Part shown: positions 1 to 9,780 of the stretch, in pieces
Numbering within the stretch: the stretch's first letter is position 1
How the letters are laid out: every line of letters starts with the position of its first letter
Assembly (NCBI GenBank): GCA_018398765.1
Contig: JAHBMJ010005752.1
Span: 1-57,500, forward strand
Length of the DNA: 57,500 bases
Source of the DNA: Chromera velia
Lineage: Eukaryota > Sar > Chromeraceae
Direction: 5' to 3'
Notes under the pieces: generated by a model
The model's database searches: none
Told to the model about the DNA's origin: nothing
Seen by the model: only the letters and a program-made list of their open reading frames with translations
Made by a program: the position numbers and the translations under genes

Positions 1-185
1 AATGGAGAGGGACTTCCGAATGGAGGTCCATCCAGAAGTCAGACTCGTCAAGGGATTTCTCATACACCACGGAGCAGGTCAGTCAGTCAGTCAGTCGGGC
101 AGAGAGACGATCTGATGCATGCAGACGGATCGAGCTGATCATTCAATACGGGAGGGCCATCATTGGCAATCAGAGATTCATGCAG
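1..185 (+). CDS. Left copy, exons at the window edge (1-77 and 125-185)
   Basis: The first exon is cut by the window start and ends at a donor (GTCAGT, base 78) that opens a run of GTCA units. The 47-bp intron ends in GCATGCAG. The second exon gives [20 protein letters not shown] and ends at GTGGGG in phase 0. Bases 56-185 have a near-identical partner on the - strand at 57,500-57,371, and the second exon differs there only at a silent position. Joining the two exons fixes the reading frame of the first: 2 leftover bases plus 1 complete an Arg codon. Intron and exon are conserved alike, which points to a recent duplication or gene conversion in this part. Confidence 0.6.
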
Positions 186-3019
186 GTGGGGGAACAAAGG
201 GCCCGCCCAAGCCTCTAAGTCTGCCCATCAGCCCCGATCAGCCTTAGACAAGCAGATAAGCGATGGAGCATGAGAGTAGGGAAGATGTTCTTCTCTGTAA
301 CGTTTTTGAAGCCCCCGGCGACGAATGGATGCACAAGGGTAATGAAGAGTCCAGACACGAGTCTGTGATTGCAATCGTGTGGATGGGTGGATGAGTGGAT
401 GGATGGATGGATGGATGGATGGATGGATAAATAAATGGACGGATGCAGCCGTGAGGGTGAAGTGTCGTGACGGATTGGACCAGTCACCCTTGGGTCTTCA
501 AGGTCAGTTGGTTCGTTCAGGTGGTCTCTTTCTTTGTTTTGGGCTGTCGTGTTATTTTCTACCAAAGTCTGGTCGCTTCTGTTGTTCACATTGTGTGTGT
601 CCAGATTCGTGTGTGTTTCAAATTGCGCAACCTCTTGGAAGATGATCACGAGCCATTTTTGTGACACATTCAGAGAAAAACTTGCTGAAGGAAATTTGAA
701 CAGGTGCATGGAGCCTTGTCTCAATCCTTGTGTAACGATATAAACACCTCGAGATATCATTCACGCAGTATTTTACAGCGCAATACAATTAAGTCGGAAA
801 AAATGGTGCAGGGAGAGAAAACTTCACCGAGAAGGCGACAGAAGAACTCTCAAGTCGCTTGGGCCATGCAGACAGGTTAGTCGTGTGTCTCTCTTTTTTC
901 TCGATCGGTCCTTCTTTCTCTCTACATGTCTGTCCCTCTCTCTCTCTCTCTCCCTGTCTCTGCATGCGTGTGTGTGTGTGTGTGTGTGTGTGCGCGTGTG
1001 TGCCTGCCTCCTGTCTTTCTATTTGTGTTTTTTTTCTGTCTTTTTGTGCGGAAAAAAAGAAAGAAAAGGCGAAACGTCGGCAAATCGTTGTGCGTTCTGC
1101 GGTGCCCTCCTTCTGCCTACTTGTAGCCTTGTAGTAGCATAGACGACGCTTTCTGGTCGTCATTCAGTCTCTGTCTCATGCATTTCTCTCTCGTGTGTTC
1201 TCACCTGAATGCCCGGATGCAGGCCGGAACATTACGTCTGGTGCCTCGATGGGGCGTTCACGAATCTCCCTTTTGTCGACTGCATGAGTCAGTTTGTCTT
1301 TCTGTCTGTCTTGTCAGGTGGGGGGCAGTGGTGATTCTGTCTGTCTTGTCAGGTGGGGGGCCCGACGAGAGATTCTGGAACTACCAGTATGGTAAGTCGG
1401 TTGGTTGATCGGTCGATCAATTGGCCTCTCTCTCGTGGGGCAAATGATTGTTCAGTCAATATTATGGACTTTTTTGTTTTCTCAATGATCTTGAATAGAC
1501 ACGGAACAAAAAGGGTAAAAAAGATTCCATCCCTTATGAACTCTTGTTTTGGGGTCTTTGACCTTCCTCCACCTTCTGACATCTGTTTCTCATTTTCCCG
1601 TCCATTCGTGCCTTTGCCTCAGACAGCGGTGATACAACGAATGTGTGCAGGTACTTACAGTCATAGAAGCTCTCTGGAAATCGAATGTGCCCCCGGAACG
1701 ATTTCGGTCGGTTCGTCGGTCGTTGAGTGTGCGTGTATGAGTACGTTGATTGCGGTTGATTGGATCGTGACTGAACCCCCTCTGTGTGGAGGGGTGTCTT
1801 CCTCCCAGATGTTGGGGGGTCGGTGGCTTTCTTTGTGCAGGCAGGAGTCCGCATGGATCTTAATACACGCTTCACTCTCGTCATCACCACGGATAGATCC
1901 ATGCGCATTCTCTCACTTCACACACATTGAGTTTCGATCCCATGTTGCTCGCTCGCCTTGTCCCATTTTTGTTTTTTCTCCTTTGTGAGTCCGCGTTTTA
2001 GTTAGTGTCGACAAATATATGCATTGCACACGAGTGAGATTAAGTGCATAGGTACTGCTGCGTCGTCTAGATGAAGAAAATCTGTTTGGCCAACTGAACG
2101 GATTTGTGCAGGTCCTGCCGAAGCCGGCCGAACTGACGCAAGCCGAGATAGACGCCCACTCCGAAGACGAAGAAGTCGCTGCCAGCGGAAGGGAGCGGGT
2201 GACTGAGTTTCTCGCGAGTCTCGGAGACGAGATTCAAATCCTGGAGGCCCGTCAGAAACTTACAGCGTTGAAGAAGCTCGTTCAGACGCAACAAACTGAA
2301 AAAGAAACCCTCGATCATGCAGTCGACATTCAGCATCCTCACACATGCATGCAGCTAGAGAGAATATGCAGGCACGATCGATCATTGATCCGGCCTCCGG
2401 AAGACATTTGAAAATCGCCTCACATCCGCCCACAGGCGTATGAAAAAGAAACACCTTTTCTTGAGGTTTTGTTATTCAACTCATGCATACCGGATCTGTT
2501 CGCCAACCATCTGATCGCATCCGCATGCATGCAGGTTATTCTCGCGCCATTTATCACGGGGTTTTTCTACTTTTTCATCTGGGGCGCCGTCTTTCACGGC
2601 GTCAGCCTTTGTTTTTTTTTGCAAGGAGCTTCCAAAGTTTGCTCCAGTGTATGTCTTCTTCTAGCTTTTGGACTCCTTACCTACCTTCTTGACCAGTTCA
2701 GCATGGTGTCTACAGCAATTTTGCGACAGAAGAGACGAAGAAAGCAAGAAAGAAAGAAAGAAAGAAAGAAAGACAGACAGACAGACAGACAGACAGAAAG
2801 AAAGAAAGAAGGAAAGAAAGAAAGAAAGAAAGAAAGAAAGAAAAGACAGAAAGCGAGAAAGAAGAAAAAGGGGGGGGTGGAGACCAGATATGCGCTCAAA
2901 CGATACCAACACTGACACATGCACTCAGACACGCACGCGCAGAGGAAGACATACAGTGAGGCAGACACACACAAAGATGCTTCGAGAGAGAGCAAGTAGC
3001 ATTCAAACAGAAAGTAAAG

Positions 3020-3086
<67 letters not shown>

Positions 3087-3399
3087 TACACATACACACA
3101 CACGCACACGTACTCGCACGCATGCTAACACACACACTCGCACACACACTCACGCACACACTCGTGCAAACATACACACATAAACACTCGCGAAAGGCAG
3201 AAAAAAAATGGCAACTCCCCCCTCACAACCGTCACATCGTGTCTTCATTGCGTTCTCCCCGGCCTGACCTCTGAATGCCTGCAGACACGCCCCCCTCCAG
3301 TCGATACACTGCCCAACGACAAAAGATGTCCACAGGATCCGAAGACGCCCCGTCAAGGAGACTGCGCCCAAGCGGACGAACAGGAAGAAGTTCTCCACG

Positions 3400-3437
<38 letters not shown>

Positions 3438-6400
3438 TTGTCTGTCCGTCCGGCAGACTGGCTTGTCTGTCCTCTTTTGCAAAAGATTTCGGCTCGAAAA
3501 AAATATGGAGTGTGTGTGCTTTCGTCACGCAAAGAGAGCAGCTCGTCTTGCGCCTCTGAGTCTGTGTGTCCATTCTAATTTATCTCATCTTATCTCATCT
3601 CATCTCTTTGCGTTTCTTTCGTGTCTTTGAATTTATTTTTGTGTTCCTGCCCGCAGGGGATTTGGAAGGCTCAGGGAGGATCACTTCTAGAACTCAAGCC
3701 ATGGAAGGGGCCCCAGCCGAAATTACAGCGCAACGCCCATGGAATGCAGTGATCATCGCATTCTTCTTCACGATTCTCATGGTCAGCCAGGAGAAAACAT
3801 AAATGAATAGATAACATAGACAGAGAAACAGATAGATAGATAGACAGACAGACAGACAAACAGGCGCATGGGAAAACGGGAAAGAAGAAAGGCAGAGAGG
3901 CCGACAGGATGTCAGGCAGACAGACTAGGAAGGCAGCCAAGTTGTCAGTCAATAGAAATCAGGCAGGCAGGCGGAGACACGGACCCGCAGGCTGACTGAC
4001 GCGAATGGAGGCCGAAGGAAGAATAGGCACGCCGGTGATTTGCCTTCCTGTCAGTCCCACGACTCTTCATCCTTCGTAGAAACTGTGGTCGATCGATGTG
4101 TGAGGCATTCATTGCTCATGGCATTGCATAGATTGCTCCTGCGCGTGCCTTCCTCCCTTTTCTGTGCATGGAGGGTTGTGAGTCCCCACAATGAGTGGAG
4201 TGAGTACTTTGTTTGGGGCAGCTCTGGCGCCTCTAACGTCACCGTAGATCCATGAGCGCCACGATCATCTTTTGTGGTGCTGCAGATTTATTCGATCATG
4301 TTCTTTATTTTGCCCTTCTTCCTCTGGTCCCCCACCTTCTCGACTACGGACATCGAATACTATAAGTATGAGTGTCGGAACTGTGACCCGTCTATCCGAC
4401 ATGTCAGAAGGTCAGCGTAAACACAAGGGCACTTGGCTGACTGACTGACTGACTGACTGACTGACTGACTGACTGAGTGACTGACTGACTGACTGACTGA
4501 CTGACTGACTGACTGACTGACTAAGTGGGCGAGTGAGTGACTGACTGACTGACTGACTGACTGACTGACTGACTCACTGACTGACTGACTGACTGACGGA
4601 ATGAGTGAATGAATGAATGAATGAATGAATACATCACTGAACAACCGAAGAAAATCATACAGAATGATACTCGGATGTCAACGCCCTATGAGGAAAAGAG
4701 AGAGAATCACTGCATTCGATCAGGTTCCATTCATTCATGTACGTTGTGCTTCTTCCACTCTTGTGAGAAAAAGATTGCATTTGTCTGAAAACTCCGAAGC
4801 AGTGTCCGATGATGTCGAAGGGGTACTGCAAAACACACGAGACGAAAGAAAAGAAAGCATGGATGGATGAATCCAAAACTAATGGAAGGCCTGTGCGTAC
4901 GCACATACGAGTCTGTATGTATTCGCGCGTTCCTTTCTCACTGTCTTGTTTGTGTGTGTATTTGAATGGGTGTCTTTGTGAACGTACGTCTGTATGCAGA
5001 GACCTGTGGCCGTACGGAAAATCAGACCAGAACGTCGTCCAAGCAGACTCGCAGAACCGCCACGGAAACATGGATCAGTATAGACTGAACAATGCCCAGA
5101 GAAGAGATGGAGAGAATATGAACCTCATATGGGAGGGCATAGAAGAATCAAAGCACATTTCTTACACAGGTCCGACAGCTCGATCGATCAGCAGTGGTCG
5201 TTCGAAGCTCTCCGTCTTTACTTCTCTCCCATATCTCTTTGTTATACGGTCTTTGGGCCGGTGAATGGAGTGAATCTCTTCTCATTCAGTATTTCTTTTC
5301 TTTGTGAGAAGACCCCATTCTCATCGGCCCAGCTGTCCCTTTTTTGATCCTTTGGAAGATCAAGAACAATTAAGTGGACAAAAACATTCACAATGGACGA
5401 ATGCGGATTATCCAACCCAATTGCGGACAGACGGACTTTGTCTGTTTTGTTTTTCCTCTCTCTCGATCTGTCGAGATGCACGTCTGCAGGAAGCAAGGTG
5501 TTCAACAACCCCAAAATGCTTCAAGGTTGGTCCGTTGCTCCATCTCTTTTCTTCGGCATGCCATCCTCTTACCATTCTTTAAACGGCATGAACGAACAAA
5601 CGGGAGGGAAATTGAAGATTGAGAACAGACCACACTTGATCGTGATGGGCCTCGATCGATCTGTCTGCACACCGTCTTTTTTTTTTTCATTTACTTTCAT
5701 ACAGAAAGGCCTCGATCGATCTGTCTGCACAACGTCTTTTTTTTTTTCGTTTACTTTCATACAGAAAGGCCTCGATCGATCTGTCTGCACAACGTCTTTT
5801 TTTTTTCCGTTTACTTTCATACAGAAAGGCCTCGATCGATCTGTCTGCACACCGTCTTTTTTTTTTTCGTTTACTTTCATACAGAAAGGCCTCGATCGAT
5901 AAGTGTGTCACTCTTTTCTGAGCGGGTAACAAAAACGGAACATTCTCGCGGTCTTTGAAAGGAAAGGAGAAGGTGCACACATGCGCATGCACACAAGCAC
6001 AAGCAGACAAGGACTGGAAGACGAAAAAATGCGGGAAAAGAAGGAAACATAAACAAGGCGCAAAGAAGAAAAAGAGATAAGGGCAGAGAAAGAAAGAGAG
6101 ACAGAGGCAGAGAGACGAGAAGAGAGAGAATGAATGACAGAAAGAATGAATGAATGGACGGATGGATGAAAGACAGGAAGAGAGTAAGGAAGAGTGAATC
6201 GATGAAAGACTCACGCCTCATAGTGATGTGTGTCTATTCCGCGTTCATGCTGCAGAACTTCCGACCGGAACACACGGAACAGTTTCATTGACGCTTCCGT
6301 CTTGTGTACAGTGGCCTGGCGGGAGGGGGTCCTTTCCGGTCTGTCCGTCTGAATATGTGTAGGGTCGGACATAGTGCCTCACTCCCTCCCTCCCTCCCTG

Positions 6401-9400
6401 TCTCTCTGTCCATGTGTTTGTCTCTTTGTCTGGTGTTACTTTGCCGCTTTTCTCCAACCACACCAGAGATTCTCCCAGTCAGAACCCTTCACTGAACGAG
6501 TTTTTATGCACTAATGGTCCCCCTTTTTCTCACTTTCTGATTGATGTGGAACACCAAAGACACAGAGAAGAATGAGAGACTCAAAATGTGAAGGTACTAG
6601 AGCACGTAAAACAATTGATGATGAAAAAGGATCAGAGGAACAAAGATAGCGAAAAAACCCGATTTTCACCTGCGCTCTCGACTCTTTTCCTATTTCGAGT
6701 TGTGATGGCTGAAACGTCAACGACGAAAAAAGAAGCAAAATAAATCACATTCTTTTAGTTTCCTCTTTACCTCTGCGTGCTGTTCAACGGAACAAGCAGC
6801 GTGTGCATGGGTAGAGGACATAAGACTTTATGAATGTGAGTCTTCTGTCTGAATGAACGTCTTCCTGCTTTTTCCACACATTCATGCAGACGAGAGGATG
6901 TCACAGGACCATTTCTTCGGATCTCGTGCGGTCCCTCCGACCGTCATACTGGTGTGTCCGTTTTTCCCTCGTGCCTGTCTTTATTCGTCTTTTCGTTCAA
7001 ATCAGTTTGTGAGTAAATCTGTTCTTTTGACTTTTGTCCTTCTGCCCCTCTGTTTGTCTGTGGTAGCCTGCCCCCCTGCCTGTCTACGGTGTGACACTCA
7101 AGAGACCTTTGTGTCTCCTTACTCTTTGGCCCTCTGTCTGCTTTACCGTTGACTTCCTGCCGCATATTTGTTTGTTTATCTGAGTTTGCGGGATAGGACT
7201 TCGAAGTGGCAGACTCGACCGCGCCTTCCGTTTTCTCATATCTGTCCCTCCCACTGTGAAGGAGAGATTGGCTTGCTTTCCAGTTCGAGTTTGCAAATAC
7301 AGCCCTTGGAGAATTGAGATTCTCTGCATGCCCATTTTGTACGTGGCAGCTGTTCAAAGATTCGGGAAAACGCCCCTCAAGGATACAGTGAGAGCAAGGA
7401 TTTTCTTTTCCAGGAGCGTCTTCAAGATTTCGTCACGTTGAAAGACTGTCGAATGAATGCAATCAGGCATATACCAGGCAGAGGCTTTATGTCACATATG
7501 TATTACCAGCACCATTTTTGAAGTGCCTTTGTTTTTGTTCGCTTTTGTTCGCAGGGATATCACACCTGGGCAAAGCCGCTGATTGGGTACGTCGGTTTTT
7601 TCCAAATGACTTGTTGCATGTGTCCGCGTGGCAGGCACTTCCTTCTTTCTAGATTGAAGTTAGAAAGCCCTCTCCCTGCGTATCCCAAATTTTCTTCTGG
7701 CTGCCAAAAAGATATTTGACATTTGATTGAAATCGTCGGCTACAATTTTCTTTCCTTTCGGTTTGTGTCATGTATTTGAAATTTGAAGTTGTGCATCGAT
7801 CGTGAGTGGAGAAAAAATGTGCCGTCCCAAATTGTAATTTTCCTTCATTAATTGACCGACTTGCTCTTTTTTGGCGACTTCTTCCATGTGAAATATCAAC
7901 TCTGATTGCTTTGGTGATCGGAACGCCTTCGTTTCTTCGATTCTGTCCATGCACGCGACGATTCCGTATGCGGTTGCTGACATGAACGAGTGAATGAATG
8001 AATCTGTCTGTGCAGGCTGATGGCATTCTCTTCCTCTCTGACGTGGCTGGTCTCCCACGTGTTTGTCACTGGCTGGGCGGAGGTGAGTGAGGAAGCGTGT
8101 TAGAAGATGGTCACCTGTTGAAGTGTAAAGCCTTTCTCAAAGTTTCGAAGAGTGTATAAGAGACAGACAGACAGACAGACAGGCAGGCAGGCAGACAGAC
8201 AGACGGAAGGGTGGGATAGCTGACGGACTGGGAAATGCCAACAAGACAACAAGAACTGGGGTAGCAACAAATTTAAAAAAACGGCCGGAGACTGACTGAC
8301 TGAGTGACTGACTGACTGACTGACTGACTGACTGACTGAGTGAGTGAGTGGGTGAGTGAGTGACTGACTGACTGACTGACTGAGTGAGTGAGTGAGTGAG
8401 TGGGTGAGTGAGTGACTGACTGACTGACTGACTGACTGACTGACTGACTGACTCACTGACTGACTGACTGACTGACTGACTGAGTGAGTGAGTGAGTGAG
8501 TGAGTGACTGACTGACTGACTGACTGAAAACCAGGCAGGCAGGCAGGCAGAAAGAAAGAAAGGAAGACATTCAGGCAAACCCCAGACAGGCACGAGAGAG
8601 GGAGAGAGAGAGGAGTACTAGGCAGCAGAAACCTCTCAAGTTTCTTTTCGTGTCGGTATTTGTCCATCCCGTTCCTATTCATCCACTTACCCTCAATCGC
8701 GTGCCTTGATCAATCGATGGCGCTGCAGTGTATGGGGTGGTTGGTCGTCACGGGCGCCTTTGGCGTCGGAGAGAAGCTCCGATCAGGCGGTTGGTGGGAC
8801 AACTTTGAATTTCGGACGTTCGGGGAGGAATCTGATTTTGAGAGAGCAGAGGAGAGCGGCAGAGGGTCGAAGGGGGGCGATGATGAATTTGATCAGCAGG
8901 AGGAGGACGAGGAGGTGATGGATCCAGAGGAAGAGGATTTTGTGACTGGAGAGGAGGCAGGAAGAGAATCATGTGAGGAGGAGGAGGAGACAGGGAGGGA
9001 CAGCTCTGCGTCTCCCAGAGAGGAAGCGGAGGCATGTCAAAGAGGGGAAAGAGGGCCAGGTCCAGAAGAAGCCGTTTCTGGAAGGTCGAGGGCAGGAGAG
9101 GAGACGGAGGAAGAGAGGGGAGAAGAGTCAAGTGCATTTTGTCCCCACACTCGGGAGACTTGTCAGTGGGGAGATGGGGGAGGGGACGAGAGACCAGCGC
9201 GTTCGAGGATAAAAGAAAAACCATCAAGACGGCGGAAACCGAAGAGCAGTGGAGAAGAGAACCATCGAGAAAGGAGGGACGCAGAGCCCTTTTCGTTGCG
9301 TCGCATTGTCTCGGGAGTGTTTCTCTTTTTGTCCCTCGGTCCTCCCACATGGGTCCTCGGGATCTGCAGACAGATCCTTTCTGCTTCTGCCTCTGCTTCT

Positions 9401-9415
9401 TCGGCCGTCCTCTGA
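1..9415 (+). CDS. Left copy of a multi-exon CCP-like, multi-spanning membrane protein gene (5'-partial)
   Basis: Gene model from splice signals, reading-phase continuity and comparison with the inverted copy at 37,624-57,500. Proposed coding exons: 1-77, 125-185, 812-875, 1223-1287, 1353-1391, 1651-1706, 2112-2321 (donor weak), 2535-2600, 3285-3399, 3657-3781, 4286-4410, 5000-5169, 5490-5525, 6256-6338, 6890-6951, 7555-7586, 8016-8082, 8729-9415 (TGA stop). Phases join across nearly all junctions. They do not join between 185 and 812 or between 5525 and 6256, so a small exon is probably missed in each. The product would be a membrane protein with a short cysteine-containing outer part, several hydrophobic segments and an acidic tail. 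The family is not recognised. Compared with the right copy it lacks most ectodomain exons, so it may be a shortened functional paralog or a decaying copy. The start codon lies outside the window. Confidence 0.6.
378..440 (+). repeat. (TGGA)n tandem repeat in left-copy intron
   Basis: About 60 bases of TGGA units with variants. The right arm has a much longer array at the equivalent place (about 56,941-57,185 as TCCA), so the array has changed length since duplication. Confidence 0.9.
812..1706 (+). CDS. Left copy, ectodomain exons (812-875, 1223-1287, 1353-1391, 1651-1706)
   Basis: The exons encode [20 protein letters not shown], then a piece with C-x2-G-x-F-x7-C ([14 protein letters not shown]), then [10 protein letters not shown], then a piece with [11 protein letters not shown]. 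The C-x2-G pattern and the preceding hydrophobic-Cys pattern resemble halves of a Sushi/CCP module. Differences from the right copy are mostly silent in the chosen frames, which is how the frames were picked. Phases join across all four exons. The third exon is 39 nt here and 84 nt on the right, having lost its first 15 codons including one Cys, but it stays in phase. Confidence 0.6.
2112..2321 (+). CDS. Left copy, charged exon beginning [10 protein letters not shown], truncated relative to right copy
   Basis: The exon starts after GTGCAG in phase 0 and encodes a charged, probably helical stretch ([20 protein letters not shown] and on, then [18 protein letters not shown]). The first 63 codons match the right-copy exon 54,706-54,991 almost exactly. 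After the codons for QTQQ the two diverge. The right exon continues to a CCP-like C-x2-G-x-W-x6-C; the left has a short unrelated-looking end. The only GT before the in-frame stop is at 2322 (GTCGAC), a weak donor that would keep phase 0 with the next exon. Its use is a guess. Confidence 0.5.
2535..2600 (+). CDS. Left copy, first shared transmembrane exon
   Basis: This is a 66-nt exon of 22 codons, phase 0 to 0, between GCATGCAG and GTCAGC. It is almost wholly hydrophobic and aromatic ([17 protein letters not shown]), fitting one membrane span. The right copy has an exon of identical length at 45,267-45,332 with the same pattern (FITMFFYFFVWSSVFHH). It marks where homology resumes after the block of ectodomain exons missing on the left. 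Confidence 0.65.
2740..3180 (+). repeat. (GAAA)n, (GACA)n and (CA)n arrays
   Basis: GAAA and GACA units run from about 2,745 to 2,850, followed by CA and CATA units from about 3,020 to 3,180. They fill the left-copy intron between exons 2535-2600 and 3285-3399. Long frames here are Lys/Thr/His repeats and not genes. Confidence 0.9.
3285..3781 (+). CDS. Left copy, hydrophilic linker and membrane exon pair (3285-3399 and 3657-3781)
   Basis: Two exons of 115 and 125 nt flank a 257-bp intron whose donor opens a GTCT tandem array. Together they total 240 nt (80 codons), exactly the length of the single uninterrupted exon 44,253-44,492 in the right copy. Both begin TRP and end with RPW followed by a hydrophobic span ([12 protein letters not shown] on the left). 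The intron length is not a multiple of three, so it must be removed to keep the frame. This is an intron presence/absence difference between paralogs. Confidence 0.65.
3400..3436 (+). repeat. (GTCT)n array at a splice donor
   Basis: Seven or so GTCT units start exactly at the proposed donor of exon 3285-3399 and open the 257-bp intron that the right copy lacks. Confidence 0.85.
4286..4410 (+). CDS. Left copy, membrane exon with [11 protein letters not shown] motif
   Basis: This 125-nt exon starts phase 0 after GTGCTGCAG and ends with 2 leftover bases at GTCAGC. It encodes a hydrophobic span ([14 protein letters not shown]), then [19 protein letters not shown] and DPSIRHVR. The right copy at 43,185-43,309 has the same length and phase. 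There [19 protein letters not shown] is identical while the span itself differs, so the segment after the membrane span, with its C-x2-C pair, is the more constrained part. Function is unknown. Confidence 0.7.
4437..4605 (+). repeat. (GACT)n tetranucleotide array
   Basis: About 170 bases of GACT units with few interruptions, turning into GAATGAAT at its end. Located 27 bases after the donor of exon 4286-4410. Read on the other strand it gives Ser-Gln-Ser-Val repeats, an artefact of the period of four. Confidence 0.95.
5000..5525 (+). CDS. Left copy, soluble loop exons (5000-5169 and 5490-5525)
   Basis: Exon 5000-5169 completes the split Arg codon and reads [10 protein letters not shown], then a variable charged stretch, then IWEG and SKHISYT. 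Exon 5490-5525 reads [11 protein letters not shown]. Right-copy counterparts are 42,670-42,842 (one codon longer) and 42,065-42,100. [15 protein letters not shown] and GSKVFNNP are conserved, while the middle of the first exon differs freely. Differences in the second exon are mostly silent. No known domain is recognised. Confidence 0.65.
5648..5900 (+). repeat. 60-bp minisatellite, about 4.2 copies
   Basis: Units start at about 5,648, 5,708, 5,768, 5,828 and 5,888 (partial). Each contains GGCCTCGATCGATCTGTCTG, a run of 10 or 11 T and ATACAGAA. Units differ at one or two positions. It lies in the intron after exon 5490-5525 and is absent from the right arm at that place. Confidence 0.95.
6256..6951 (+). 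CDS. Left copy, exons 6256-6338 and 6890-6951
   Basis: The frame was chosen by comparison with the right copy (41,120-41,202 and 40,228-40,289), where changes are mainly silent or conservative only in this frame. The pair reads [18 protein letters not shown], a split Asp codon, then [20 protein letters not shown]. Donor GTCTGT at 6339 and acceptor ATGCAG give matching phases. The preceding junction needs two leftover bases, but the last exon seen upstream leaves one, so one short exon between 5525 and 6256 is probably missed. Confidence 0.55.
7555..8082 (+). CDS. Left copy, GYHTWAKPL exon and transmembrane exon (7555-7586 and 8016-8082)
   Basis: A 32-nt exon ([10 protein letters not shown]) is followed by a 67-nt exon encoding a membrane span ([20 protein letters not shown]). 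The right copy has exons of 32 and 67 nt at 39,488-39,519 and 38,897-38,963, and the second has identical coding sequence. The intron after 8082 is also well conserved for its first 90 bases or so, so this part belongs to the near-identical tract that includes the last exon. Confidence 0.7.
8161..8545 (+). repeat. (GACA)n, (GACT)n and (GAGT)n arrays in the last intron of the left copy
   Basis: GACA/GGCA units at 8,163-8,205, then GACT and GAGT units at 8,290-8,525, then GGCA units to about 8,550. The right arm has the same order in reverse at about 38,585-38,820, but with a much longer CTTT/CT block (38,450-38,590). Confidence 0.9.
8729..9415 (+). CDS. Left copy, terminal exon with acidic low-complexity region
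   Basis: The exon starts after GCGCTGCAG in phase 0 and ends at TGA (9413-9415): 228 codons plus stop. It begins with a short hydrophobic stretch ([14 protein letters not shown]), then GGWWDNFEF, then a Glu/Gly/Arg/Ser-rich acidic region of about 130 residues. It ends with a hydrophobic segment ([20 protein letters not shown]) and a Ser/Ala tail. The right copy has the same exon length (37,624-38,310) and is nearly identical. The purine-rich coding strand leaves a long antisense frame open, which is not taken as a gene. Confidence 0.75.
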   Translation, partial: CMGWLVVTGAFGVGEKLRSGGWWDNFEFRTFGEESDFERAEESGRGSKGGDDEFDQQEEDEEVMDPEEEDFVTGEEAGRESCEEEEETGRDSSASPREEAEACQRGERGPGPEEAVSGRSRAGEETEEERGEESSAFCPHTRETCQWGDGGGDERPARSRIKEKPSRRRKPKSSGEENHRERRDAEPFSLRRIVSGVFLFLSLGPPTWVLGICRQILSASASASSAVL

Positions 9416-9780
9416 TGGCCTGTCTCATCTTCCAACCAACCTGTATTGATGCAGAGTGACTTTGTAGAGTGTCGCATCGCGAACCATTGATGCCGCGTTA
9501 GTGCAAAGGAAGTTTGGTCCTCCGCGTGCGAAGAAGGAAAAGTGAACCTAGGAGTGAACAACGGGGTACTAACTAATTTACCTCAGGGCGAAAATGTCAT
9601 TTCAAAGTTCCTTGGATATCGAGCAGCGGTCGAGGAATGTTGCAGGAGGGTACAATGACGCGCAAAGAAATTGAGTTGCTGGAGATCAGACGCGCTTGGA
9701 TGGTGCTGACTGTAGTTGTCAGTGAGTCGTGTACTTCAAAGCAGAAAAAATGGACCGTTTTTCCATGACCCGTTGAATAA
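9416..9780. other. Inner end of left arm and 3' flank of the left gene
   Basis: Homology to the right arm ends near 9,460 (right partner near 37,580), shortly after the stop codon. From there to about 9,780 the sequence is of ordinary composition with no gene or repeat that I can support. Confidence 0.5.

Larger units (their letters stand above)
1..9460 (+). repeat. Left arm of large inverted duplication
   Basis: Pairs with about 37,580-57,500 in reverse complement. Landmark pairs: 56-240 with 57,500-57,310; 812-875 with 56,524-56,461; 2112-2300 with 54,991-54,800; 2535-2600 with 45,332-45,267; 8016-8082 with 38,963-38,897; 8729-9415 with 38,310-37,624. Order is kept throughout. The arm is about half the length of its partner because of one large internal difference (about 230 bp here against about 9.4 kb there). 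Confidence 0.85.

Noticed and set aside
2668-3183. Lys/Arg/Thr/His-rich open frame on the + strand
   Set aside because: Made of GAAA, GACA and CA repeats within an intron.
8100-8682. Open frames of Ser-Gln-Ser-Val repeats on the - strand
   Set aside because: Product of the GACT/GAGT array in the last intron of the left copy. They lie antisense to the gene and have no non-repetitive coding part.
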